A stretch of DNA of 22,112 nucleotides, from assembly GCA_003427395.1 (NCBI GenBank), contig BFEA01000286.1, positions 124,517 through 146,628 on the forward strand, read 5' to 3'. This stretch comes from Chara braunii. Lineage: Eukaryota; Streptophyta; Charophyceae; Charales; Characeae. The translations under genes and the position numbers were made by a program. The notes beneath the pieces were generated by a model. That model saw nothing but the letters and a program-made list of their open reading frames with translations. It was not told where the DNA came from and did no database searches. Positions 1-8,223 of the stretch are shown here, piece by piece. Position 1 is the stretch's first letter. Every line of letters begins with the position of its first letter.

Positions 1-40
1 CCCAAAGATGGAAAGTGCAAACGGATATCTTTGTTTTTCA

Positions 41-335
41 ATTTCTTTTTTTTTTTGCAGAAGAATGTCAATTATTTTTTTTTTGTCTTCTTTTTTTCTT
101 CCCATGTGTACCTACCGGTAGCTCGAGGCTCGGCAAGGTTCGGGATACCGGTAGGCTGAGCCACGGGCCTTAACAACCGCTAGGTACTGGTGGTTTAAGA
201 TCGTAGTTGCTAGCATAGTTAACAGCCTAATTGATAGCCTGGTTGATAGGGGGATCTATACCCCTAGTTGATAGGTAAGTTGATGTCCTAGTTGATAGAT
301 GAGTTGATATCCCAAGTGATAGCCTAGTTTCTAGG
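41..335. repeat. T-rich stretch followed by degenerate GTTGATAG short tandem repeats
   Basis: Bases 41-107 are T-rich low-complexity sequence. From about 217 to 335 a word of the form CCTAGTTGATAG recurs roughly every 11-13 bases, in about eight degenerate copies (near 229, 240, 264, 277, 288, 301, 312 and 324). Bases 182-200 match 19 bases of an inverted-repeat arm found at 20022-20040. No gene is visible. Confidence 0.55.
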
Positions 336-395
336 CCAGTTGTAGTATGAGACAGAGAGCTGAAGATCCTCCGTGCCCTTGTAGAATCTTAGCCA

Positions 396-800
396 GTACT
401 AGGGTGACAGCTACGCGAGAGACACTACTTTGGACCCTGAACCAGTATCTGGAGCCCGTTACGGTACCTCGATAAGTCTGTACTAAGGTGACAGATATGC
501 CAGCCACACTACTAGAAACCCCTGGACCTGTACCTGTTCTGGTACCCCGATAAGTCTGTACTGAGGTAACTGCTATATCAACCATGACTGGAACCCCCAA
601 ATCCAGCACCTAAAGCCCGTTCCAGTACCCCGACAAGTCCGTACTAAGGTAACAGCAGCTATGCCAACCTGCCAACCTTAACTGAATCCAGAGTTAATAC
701 CTGGAGCCTGTTCCAGCACTCTGACAAGCCCGTACTAAGGTAACTGTGATGCCAGCCACAACTGAACCCAAGGCGAATACCTCTTCCATACCCGTGACCA
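396..800. repeat. Minisatellite, about 84-bp unit, five diverged copies
   Basis: The word GTACT(A/G)(A/G)GGT(G/A)AC begins at 396, 480, 558, 641 and 732, giving spacings of 84, 78, 83 and 91 bases. Between these anchors the units share further diverged blocks: TGCCAGCCAC, (C/A)CTGGAGCC(C/T)GTT and CC(C/T)CGA(T/C)AAGTC. Minus-strand reading frames of up to 92 codons here are by-products of the repeat and are not called as genes. Confidence 0.7.
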
Positions 801-1159
801 AGATACCCGTGACCATGGACAAGGAGGATAGACAACAACACTCTGTATACCGCTTAGTTCAATGTGATCCAATTTCGAACCGTCAACCTCTTCCATACAA
901 ACCTACTGAGCTTCAGTGACAACTAGTCTGGTTGATGCACCATACGAGACAGGGAAACAACTGCACAATTATCAAAACAACCATGGACCAGGAACGGCAA
1001 GCAAACCAATCATAGTCTAGACCCAACATACAACACCATGGACGGTCCCTTGAGTGGTGCGCAGGCAGTGTCTGTAATAGATTACCTGCGTCAGCCCAAG
1101 GGGGTATGCAAGTGACCATGCGTTATGTAAACGCCCGCCAGTGTCTCTGCGCAGAGGTG
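801..1159. other. No recognisable feature
   Basis: This may include the body of the minus-strand SINE whose head lies at 1160-1229, because a minus-strand SINE would extend toward lower coordinates. I see no tail or target duplication that fixes its end. Short minus-strand frames here have no recognisable domain. Confidence 0.4.
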
Positions 1160-1229
1160 CAGAGTTTTGAACCCGCAACCTCAGACCATGATGCGCATTG
1201 ACAACCGGTGCCCTAACCACTGAGCCACA
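1160..1229 (-). repeat. tRNA-derived SINE head with A and B boxes
   Basis: On the minus strand, 1227-1210 reads TGGCTCAGTGGTTAGGGC, an excellent RNA polymerase III A box. Bases 1176-1164 read GCGGGTTCAAAAC, a good B box. The A-to-B distance of about 60 bases is close to that of a tRNA. The rest does not fold as a clean cloverleaf and there is no intact acceptor stem, so I call a SINE head or tRNA pseudogene rather than a functional tRNA. The 3' end of the element is not identifiable. Confidence 0.6.
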
Positions 1230-1572
1230 GGCCACTTGCGACACCAGACAACTTCTCCCACAAACAGCCACAGAAGACCCACTCCATGAATTTCTGCTTT
1301 ACTACCCCTATTTGGCCATCTCACGCACCATCGGGGTCATGGTGGAGCACTAAGAAAATTATGCCGAAATTCCCACCAGCCTCTTAGCAGCACAGAACCT
1401 TCCTTCCTTCACCACGCCAGCCTGGTACGGAGCTTTTCTACTGAACTGATCAGCGTTTTACAAAGAACTTTTACTGCATTGTGTGAGTTAGTGGGTTATT
1501 GCTTCCTGTTTTCTTCAAGTGCTGGAGTAAATTTGTCGGTTGATGGAGAGCTTCAATTTTTTTTTGTTTAAA

Positions 1573-1750
1573 GGAAAACTACGGTGCAGTCAGGGTTTGA
1601 GTTTGAAAATGCACTTCAGGCAAAAGGCCTAAAAATGTCGAATGTATACAATGTAGGTTTCCGGTCCGGTAGGGTCACGTGGGGGGGTGTTACGTTCAGG
1701 GGAATGCCTGAAGTGCATTTTCAAACTGTTTTCGTGACTGCGGAGTAACC
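1573..1750. mobile_element. Small foldback/MITE-like element with about 45-bp terminal inverted repeats
   Basis: Bases 1601-1622 are the exact reverse complement of 1705-1726 (22 of 22). The similarity continues outward imperfectly to about 1573 and 1750. The outer end reads AACTACGGTGCAGTCA. The same end sequence bounds the larger foldback element at 12896-13682, so the two belong to one family. There is no internal coding capacity. No convincing target-site duplication can be read. Confidence 0.65.
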
Positions 1751-2254
1751 CAAGATAGTGACCATTTGTTATAATCTCCAAGTGCTTGAGATATCGCACC
1801 AGTAATGTGGCTTTTGCTTGCTGTTTCTTTCGCTGTAGCCTGTAGGTGTCTTGTTGGCACTTTCAGATCGCCAATGAGATTTTCAGTGCGTGGATGCCAA
1901 GCCAGCTTTGCTGTTGTTTATATCAATGTTTGGGAGGGAGATGTGAGTGATATGTTGTTAGGGAGTGATATATATGCTGTTGTTTAGGGTTTGTACTATT
2001 TTTGTAGGTTGGGAGGTTTCATGTTGATGGTCTAACAAGGTAGAATTAGGGTCGGGTGACCCAGTTTTTGTTGAACTTAGGAGGTCTTTGAATGCACGAC
2101 AACTGATTAGATGATTTAGATCCTCGTGGGGAAGACTCATGAACTATTCGCCCTGTTGAAATAGGGGCCCTGTTCGAAATAGGGGCTCGGGAGGGAAGGT
2201 TTGTCTGGTGTGCCTTAGCCTCTGCTCTCTGGTGGCCACCGTCTTTTTTAACTT
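1751..2254. other. No recognisable feature
   Basis: Short unrelated frames occur on both strands, the longest near 60-85 codons. None shows domain-like composition. The sequence is unremarkable. Confidence 0.4.
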
Positions 2255-2312
2255 GTTGTTCCATACAGGACACCCAGGGAGGCCTGGTGTCACTCCCCAC
2301 CAATAGATTGGA
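2255..2312 (-). repeat. Diverged minus-strand copy of the dispersed GCTGGA/TCCAGC repeat
   Basis: Read on the minus strand, 2312-2255 contains CTATTGGTGGGGAG, followed by a diverged version of the block that ends in TCCAGCGTCC in the other copies. The CTATTGG(T/C)GGGGAG word is shared with the plus-strand copies at 15052 and 20702. It is a partial copy only. Confidence 0.4.
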
Positions 2313-2498
2313 GCTCTGTTTTGTTTAATAATTTAATTAAATTAAAAGAAGAAAAGTGCAGTAGTGTACTTGCTTTCATTTCAACCTCCTGATGAGTCGG
2401 TGAAAATCTGACAGAACAGTTTCGCACAGTCATACTTTAAAGAACATGACAACACACATGCAGGAGTGGCACAATACTCAGCATGCAGTGGTGGCTCA

Positions 2499-2563
2499 AC
2501 ACACACGCACACACACACATGTCTAGCGAACATGACAACAGACACATAAATAAATAAATAAAT
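2499..2563. repeat. Two short microsatellites: (CA)n and (TAAA)n
   Basis: Bases 2499-2519 are an interrupted (AC)n run and 2547-2563 are (TAAA)n. The minus-strand frame of 131 codons crossing this region (2437-2832) gets its VCVCV-like stretch from the CA run, so it is not called as a gene. Confidence 0.85.
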
Positions 2564-3066
2564 ACCACATGGAGCGATGTGCCAGGCGCACTGTCTACGT
2601 TTTCTCTGGTATCCCTCCAAAGTTCTCTCAGGGCCACACACAGCGTGTCACGCAGTCGTAAAACAATTTCGGAGTACCAGTAGGCAGTGTAGGCCCTGTG
2701 TGGACAAAAAACCCATGCAAGGCCAGTAGCACTCCAAAATTCCTTTGGGCTGCAACAATTTGTGCAGTTTAGTTTCCTCTGCCAGCTTTTGCATTCACAT
2801 GTGTAACAACATTTCGATACAGAGTATGCCATGCCTGGGTGAATGTTCTCTTAGGCCAGGTAACGATGAAAGTTTTGGTAGGCAACGATGAAAGTTCTCA
2901 TCGCACCATCTGATCCATGCAACTGCGATGTGACAATTCCCTGTCGAGGTTCTCTTTTCTTTCTGCCAAAACACGTGTATTATAAAATGAAATTCCATGC
3001 CTGGGACCTAACATTTCTACCCAGCATGTTGCCATGTACTGAGGTCGTTACCCAGCTCTGGCTTTA
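2564..3066. other. No recognisable feature
   Basis: Unassigned sequence. The block ATGAAAGTT is repeated at 2867 and 2888. Open frames on either strand are short and show no recognisable motif. Confidence 0.35.
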
Positions 3067-3090
3067 CCAGGAAACTGGGTCCAGCGTCCA
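3067..3090 (+). repeat. Isolated tail of the dispersed GCTGGA/TCCAGC repeat
   Basis: CCAGGAAACTGGGTCCAGCG, followed by TCC, matches the 3' signature block of the longer copies. The upstream part of the repeat is not recognisable here. Confidence 0.45.
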
Positions 3091-3183
3091 ATCAAAATCC
3101 TCACTATAGCCAACGATGTCGCTGTTCAGATCTGTGGCATTTTCTTATACCATCGTATGAATCATCCTTCAAGGCTGGACTAC

Positions 3184-3300
3184 TGAGGGTGACAAGAGCA
3201 ACCTCCAGGAGAGGGAGGCTCTTTGTCGGACAGCTCACATCCATTGAGTGGGAGCATCACCTTCTGGGAACTGGGCCTGCTGTCCCTTGAAGTACAAGAT
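3184..3300 (+). repeat. Copy of the dispersed tRNA-like short repeat
   Basis: In order it shows GGGTGACAAGAGCA (A-box-like), a variable block, GGGAGCATCACCTTCTGGGA, then a diverged signature block and AAGTACAAG. The order and spacing match the copies at 20167 and 20702. The hairpin arms TCTGGG and CCTGCT are decayed in this copy. Confidence 0.5.
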
Positions 3301-3841
3301 TTGACAGACATTTCTCCCGTGGGTTCCATATGACCAGGTTGCAATGCCGCTTTTGCCTCCCTCATTCCCATTTACTTATTCAAAACGCTGCATTGCCTTG
3401 CCTACCCCTGCAGGCAGGCACTCTATACTATGACCAGCAAGAGTAGTCTGTTAGGGGTTGGAATGGGTAGGGCAATGAGAGAGGAACATCAGGGTTCCAC
3501 AGGTGATGTTACAGAGAGTATGGAGTTTGAGGCAGTGGCGGATCTGGAGATGGCAGGGTCTCCCGAAGTGGAGGTCTCAGTTGATGGGAGGGAGGCGGAC
3601 GATGAACTGGGTTGTTCAGGAGCAATGGGAACAGCGAGGTCTATCGTTGAGGCATGTGTGCCTCTGGGTAAACTTCCCCAATTGGCTGCATCTTTCTCCT
3701 TGCCGGCAGGGGAGGCGTGAAAGGGGGGTACTTCTGGGGGTACTTCTGGGAGGGGAAGATTTGGCGACTGCCGGGGAGGAGGAAGAGGAGGTGTAGTGAT
3801 AGGGGTCTTTTTTTTTTCGTTTTTCTTTTTTAAAGAGAACA
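3301..3841. other. No gene supported; G-rich with a small direct repeat
   Basis: A plus-strand frame of 96 codons (3430-3720) has no recognisable domain and its composition follows the local GGAGG-rich sequence, so it is not called. TACTTCTGGG occurs twice near 3728-3750. A 16-bp block at 3794-3809 (TAGTGATAGGGGTCTT) recurs at 12558-12573. Confidence 0.35.
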
Positions 3842-3933
3842 GCCCGAGTGGATGCTAGGGGTGCTGGTACGATCAGACACCACTAGCACTCCCGGGGAGA
3901 AGCACCTGCTGGAAAGCAGGTCCAGCGTCCCAG
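3842..3933 (+). repeat. Copy of the dispersed tRNA-like short repeat
   Basis: It begins GCCCGAGTGGATGCTAGGGG and ends in the signature block GCTGGAAAGCAGGTCCAGCG followed by TCCC. It is very close to the copy at 12343 over its first 50 bases but lacks an internal segment of about 25 bases. It lies about 95 bases upstream of the LINE target duplication. Confidence 0.7.
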
Positions 3934-4028
3934 AACATTTTTTAACGGGGTAGGTACGTTTATGTCACCTTTGAGTATCGAATGGGCAAAAAAAACACGA
4001 GTCGGCAAAGAAAACCGCACCGAGTTCG

Positions 4029-4043
4029 AAAAGGCGACGGAAG
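4029..4043 (+). repeat. Target-site duplication, left copy, of the LINE
   Basis: AAAAGGCGACGGAAG is repeated exactly at 11979-11993, directly after the poly(A) run. Because four of the 15 bases are A, the strictly informative match is 11 bases. The opposite strand at the site ends in TTTT, as expected for priming by an L1-type endonuclease. Confidence 0.85.
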
Positions 4044-5775
4044 GATTTCTGACCGGGACGGGAACCGGCGCGCGCTCCAGTGATGCTGTGTTAATTTTGC
4101 GCTAGCATCTGCGCCGCCGCGCGGTAACTTCGTTTACCACGGTAATCCTCCATCGCCAACCTCCCCAACCTTCTTTGGTAAGGTAGGGGAAACGCGCCTA
4201 CTTCGTAACACCTGGTGAGACCTGTTTTCCATCAGGTTGGGTAGGGCGTGTGGTGGCCGGTTTCCCTCACCTATGCACCTATGCGCCTCTTACACAGTCG
4301 ACACACAGGTACTACACAGTCTTATCCAGCTTTACCAGCGAGACGCCCAAGGAGGGGCGTTCCGCTACAGCGGCTACTGGTTTCGGATGGGTGGAAGCAT
4401 CTTCAAGGCTCAAGATCGCTACTTCTTCAGTCGTTGGCCTTCCGTGGTCTGATGCAGGTATCACTTCCTGGTAGAATCCAACCTTTCCTTCTACGACGAG
4501 AGACTCTGATTTAACCTATAATATCCTAACTTCAAACTTCCCTCCAACCCCGCCAACGATTCTGTTTAACCGGCAAGTCTTTTCTCCCCGACAGGGACTG
4601 TGTTCCCGAACTAGTAATTTTTCTTCTCTGGATGCAATTCATTTTTGGTCTCGTCCGAATTCGGACCTAATTATTACAGTCCACCCTATTCTTAGAAAGA
4701 ACTGAATCTTGCTCTCCATACAAACAGACTTTCCTCTCCCGTAATCCCAACTTCCACCCAAGTAGGACATCCCTAGTCCGGTATGTCTCGATCCGAGCCA
4801 CAGAGCTCGCCATTTCAAGCCGATTTCAATACCTTGCGATAAATCGGCCCTCACACACCTTCCTCGCGATTCCCTGCCCGCACTCGGCCGCTAATTCCGT
4901 CCAAATCCAATACTCACCACCCCGCCGATCCCCTCCTCCCTGTTCTACTAATTTCCATACTCCCTTGTCCACTCTCTCCGATATCTCTTACTCCCGCCCT
5001 CCCCCCCTTCCCTACAGAGTCTGTCACTCTCCGTAGCTCTCATTACCCTGCGCAACTTATTATTACATGAACCTCCCTCACGATCTCCTCCCTGTAACAG
5101 CCGTTAATCGCGTCCAGTAACCAATCCTCACCTTCCCGCCTACCCTCCTCGCCCGCAACTCTCATACCCCCTCGGTCTCCCTCCCCCATAAGTATCTTCC
5201 CCACCACCTAGACCACACTCACCCGAGCTTATCTCTTAACCACGCTAGTCCTTCTTAGTAGCGGTTGCTCACCCGCAACCTGTTCCAACACCGTATACCG
5301 GTGTATCCCTCCTGTAACCCAGGTATTAACACTTTCCCCCTCGTAACACTCAGCACCGTAGTGGGAAAGAGGGTCAGCCCTTGGTAAATAAGGCAGGACG
5401 CCTACGTTACCCATTATGTTTATTCCTTTTTTAACATATTCCTTTGGTGAATGCGATCTCAATTTTAGGTCCCACTCATCATCCTGAAGGTATGCTCGAA
5501 AACGTTGGTAATTTTTGCTCCCGGCACCTACGTTACCACTTATGCTTATTCATATTAACATATTCTTTTGGTGGGAGAGATCTCATTCTCAGATCTCACT
5601 TACCACTTATGCTTATTCATATTAACATATTCTTTTGGTGGGAGAGGTCTCAATTTCAGATCTCACTCATCACTCGGAATGTATAGTCTAAAACTCCGGT
5701 AAATTCTGTTTTCTTTCATTTCTGCTAAGGACTCTATTGCGTAGAGGTATTTTGTTTTATCACTAGTAACTAATC
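4044..5775 (+). other. 5' leader of the LINE, pyrimidine-rich, no convincing gene
   Basis: This is the 1.73 kb between the left target duplication and the ATG of ORF1. About 4860-5225 is strikingly C and T rich on the + strand. Frames of up to 88 codons near 4237-4514 overlap each other in three phases and carry no motif. An internal promoter is expected in a leader of this kind, but I cannot point to specific elements. Confidence 0.6.
5408..5695 (+). repeat. Tandem repeat in the LINE leader, three diverged units
   Basis: Units begin TACCACTTATGCTTATTCAT at 5534 and at 5601, an exact period of 67 bases with few differences. An older unit begins at 5408 (TACCCATTATGTTTATTCC) and continues to about 5530 with a tail resembling 5668-5700. 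The best reading is a ~126-bp unit, a 67-bp truncated unit and a third unit just before ORF1. Tandem 5' repeats of this sort are known as LINE promoter monomers; that role is inference here. Confidence 0.7.
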
Positions 5776-7528
5776 ATGGATGCTTCCAGAAATTACCAGC
5801 ACTCGCCCGTAGACAGTGAAACAACACCGTCAACCCTCTCAACGATGGGTGAGGAAGAGTTATCTCGCCTGGCAAACCTGGTTGGCGGGTGGTATATCAA
5901 CCACGTCAACCAGGACGTCTCAGAGTTTATCGAGACCACTGTGGATGAGGAAAACAACTGTCTGGAGATTCGTCCTAACGACAATATCAGGGCAGTCGAG
6001 GAAGAATTTCTTAAAACTGTGGCAGTAGCGGCCCTGTTTCAGGGGGAAGCAAAAAACTTCACCAACGACAAGAAGATAGACTTGATCCGCTCCATAGAAG
6101 ATGCTCCTGTCTTTGTTTGGTATCAGCTACCTCCTCTGTGCAGAGGCATTCTTCCGGTAGTGTAACGTACCGTTTGCAGCCATCGCACGTTACACTACCG
6201 GAAGAATGCCTCTGCACAGAGGAGGTAGCTGATACCAAACAAAGACAGAATTTCCCCCCACTCACCCAGCAACCCGGCTCTCTCCAGGGAGGACTAGGAA
6301 TGGGAACCATTTTGTTGCGTACTTCCCCGTCAGGGACAGGTTTTTCCCCGGCTACCCACCATCCTGCTGCTCCTTTCTGCCAGGACAGGAGATCATTCTC
6401 ACGGCAGAACACTCGTCAGGATGCACAAGGCCCAGTATGTTATTTTCAATGGATGAACCCGAACTCTGGCCGGCAACGGCCAAGACAAAAGGGAGTAGTC
6501 GCACCCATTCTTCTCAACAGCCTAGGGGAAAACAGAAACAGGACAGAACAAACCAATATCTCCCTTCATGCCTGGGGCAATCTCCAGCAGCCACAGGCCA
6601 AAAAGGCTCCAGTAGAATTTCCAGGGGTCGGAAGATCCAACAGTGGAAGAATGTTACAGGGGAGAAAGGGAACAACTCAGGGGAGAACATTAAGACAGAC
6701 AAGATTCAGAAAGACGATGGGAAGGGCAAGAAGCCACCCCTGCAGAAAAATCCTGCAGACGGGGGCCTCCCAAATGCTGCCGCAATGGGAGGGTCTGTGC
6801 CCTTACAAGCCACCCGCCTTTCTGACATGCTGGTGGATTCCACCACCAGAGCAAGTTCCCCTAAGAGGACTCATCCTCAGGCTTTCGAGGAAGAACCAAC
6901 GATCAACTGGGGGGGGCAACCTCCCCAGGGTCAAGCCACAAAAACCCATGTGGGTATTCCGCTGCTGTTCAAGAACACTAATCAAGGCCCTTTCGTGCTC
7001 CTTCAAGTGAACCCGCAAGGGGGATATAACATCCCATATGCCTGACTTTCCACTCCACCGGACCACTTGGAACTCTTCAAAATAGGTGCCTACTTGTTGA
7101 GAAACAGATTTGCGGTAAGACCGATCCCGAATCACCCTCTGATTGAATTTAACAAAATCGGAGTTCCAGGAAAGATCTACCCGATTCATGCGTTGTGTTT
7201 GGACGCCCACCCAGTCCCGGGCATTGATGTGCAGACAGCAAGTGATGGCCTGTACTAGGCCCCACTTAGCTGGTTCAAAGCGAGCAGAGATGAACGTAAG
7301 ATCCCAATCTTGGGTGATGGCATAAGGGGGGAGATAAATACAGAAATAAACGACTGTCTCCTCAATGATAAGAGGATATTTAGCAAGTCATTCGCAGACG
7401 TCCTCAAAACCCCCTGGGACAATGCAGCCTTTCAGGCGACAGTAACGGATGCACAGCCTGCAGGGTCAGGTTCCACCTTGGCGACCATCCAACCACAGGC
7501 ACCATCCGCTAAGACTGATGGAGTCTAA
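5776..7528 (+). pseudogene. LINE ORF1 (gag-like), broken in at least three places
   Basis: ORF1 should encode the RNA-binding protein that packages LINE RNA. I read it in pieces. The ATG at 5776 opens a frame (phase 1) for 129 codons that begins MDASRNYQHSPVD and is acidic, then runs into a perfect inverted repeat at 6107-6248 and stops at 6163. Phase 0 is open after the repeat to about 6460. Phase 2 runs from about 6437 to 7528 with in-frame stops at 7043 (TGA) and 7256 (TAG). The middle section is rich in G, K, Q, S and P, as in disordered gag linkers. The segment after 7046 (LFKIGAYLLRNRFAV) is more conserved-looking. I see no CCHC knuckle. Its stop at 7526 overlaps the start of ORF2 at 7518. 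The gag-like assignment rests on position and composition, not on a domain match. Confidence 0.6.
6107..6248. repeat. Perfect 62-bp inverted repeat with 18-bp loop inside ORF1
   Basis: Bases 6107-6168 are the exact reverse complement of 6187-6248, with no mismatch over 62 bases, separated by 18 bases. The left arm is in frame with the N-terminal part of ORF1 (it encodes FVWYQLPPLCRGILP), so the right arm is the inserted reverse copy. A self-templated strand switch during replication or reverse transcription would produce it, and so would an assembly artefact. Confidence 0.95.
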
Positions 7529-8223
7529 GGTGAGGGTCGCCTCATGGAACGTTAGAGGGTTAGTAGACGGGAATGGAAAGTTCAAAAGGGTCAGCCTTAA
7601 GTCATGGATTCACTTCAAAAGGGACCGGATAGTTTTGTTATAAGAAACAAAATTGAACATGGAAAGGATACAAGAGCTAGGGACATGGTGGACTGACCCT
7701 CAAGTATGGTCCCCAACGGTGGGGACCAGAGGAGGAGTAGCCATCCTCATACATAGCTCGCAAAGCAACAATATTTCAGAAATTGAAACAAACAATAAAG
7801 GGAGGGTGCATATTCTCAATGTATGCACCTGCAGACCACGGCTCAAAAATCAGTTTTTTCCAGTCACTAAATGCGGCCATCCCCAACACTGAGTACCTGC
7901 TGGTAGGGGGCGATTGGAACACTGTACTGAACGAATCTATAGACTCCTCATCTGCATTATCCCACCCCGCCGAGTCGGCGGCTCTCAACGAATTGCTCGT
8001 AGAGCATGGTCTGTTTGACCCCTATCGGCGATTTCATCCCACACAGCGGGACTACACCTGGTTTTCTTCCAACTCACCTGCTGTTTACCGCAGACTGGAT
8101 GTGATACTAGTTAGTGAGTTGACATTGCATAGGGTAACTAATGCAGAAATCATCCACGATCCCCTCTCGGACCACAAACCTGTGTCCATATCAGTGAACA
8201 TGGGAGTGGACCTTGAGAAATGA
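7518..8223 (+). pseudogene. ORF2 endonuclease domain (exonuclease-endonuclease-phosphatase / AP-endonuclease fold)
   Basis: Motifs appear in family order: SWNVRGL with its catalytic Asn near 7548; the LL(stop)ET motif, with the Glu codon at 7644 directly after the stop; YAPADHG near 7823; GGDWN with Asp at 7912 and Asn at 7918; DYTWFSS; RRLDVILV; and SDH with Asp at 8170 and His at 8173. One base is missing near 7822, which moves the reading phase from 0 to 1. The target left by this element, TTTT on the bottom strand, fits an endonuclease of this class. Confidence 0.9.

Noticed and set aside
396-800. CRISPR-like array
   Set aside because: Units are ~84 bp, diverged along their whole length, with no short exact repeat and unique spacers, and the DNA is eukaryotic in character.
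1160-1229. Functional tRNA gene
   Set aside because: The boxes are good but there is no acceptor stem or coherent anticodon arm.
2437-2832. 131-codon minus-strand frame with many Cys
   Set aside because: Part of it translates the CA microsatellite. The Cys spacing fits no known zinc-binding pattern, and another phase is also open over the same bases.
3430-3720. 96-codon acidic frame on the + strand
   Set aside because: No domain, no supporting neighbour, and an overlapping frame of equal length (3503-3796). The composition tracks the GGAGG-rich DNA.
4237-4514. Small upstream ORF in the LINE leader
   Set aside because: Three phases are open over the same stretch and none has a recognisable motif, so none can be preferred.
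6117-7010. 297-codon frame as a separate LINE gene
   Set aside because: Only its first part (about 6245-6460) looks like ORF1 text. From 6437 the phase-2 reading is the better protein, so most of this frame is a shadow of broken ORF1.
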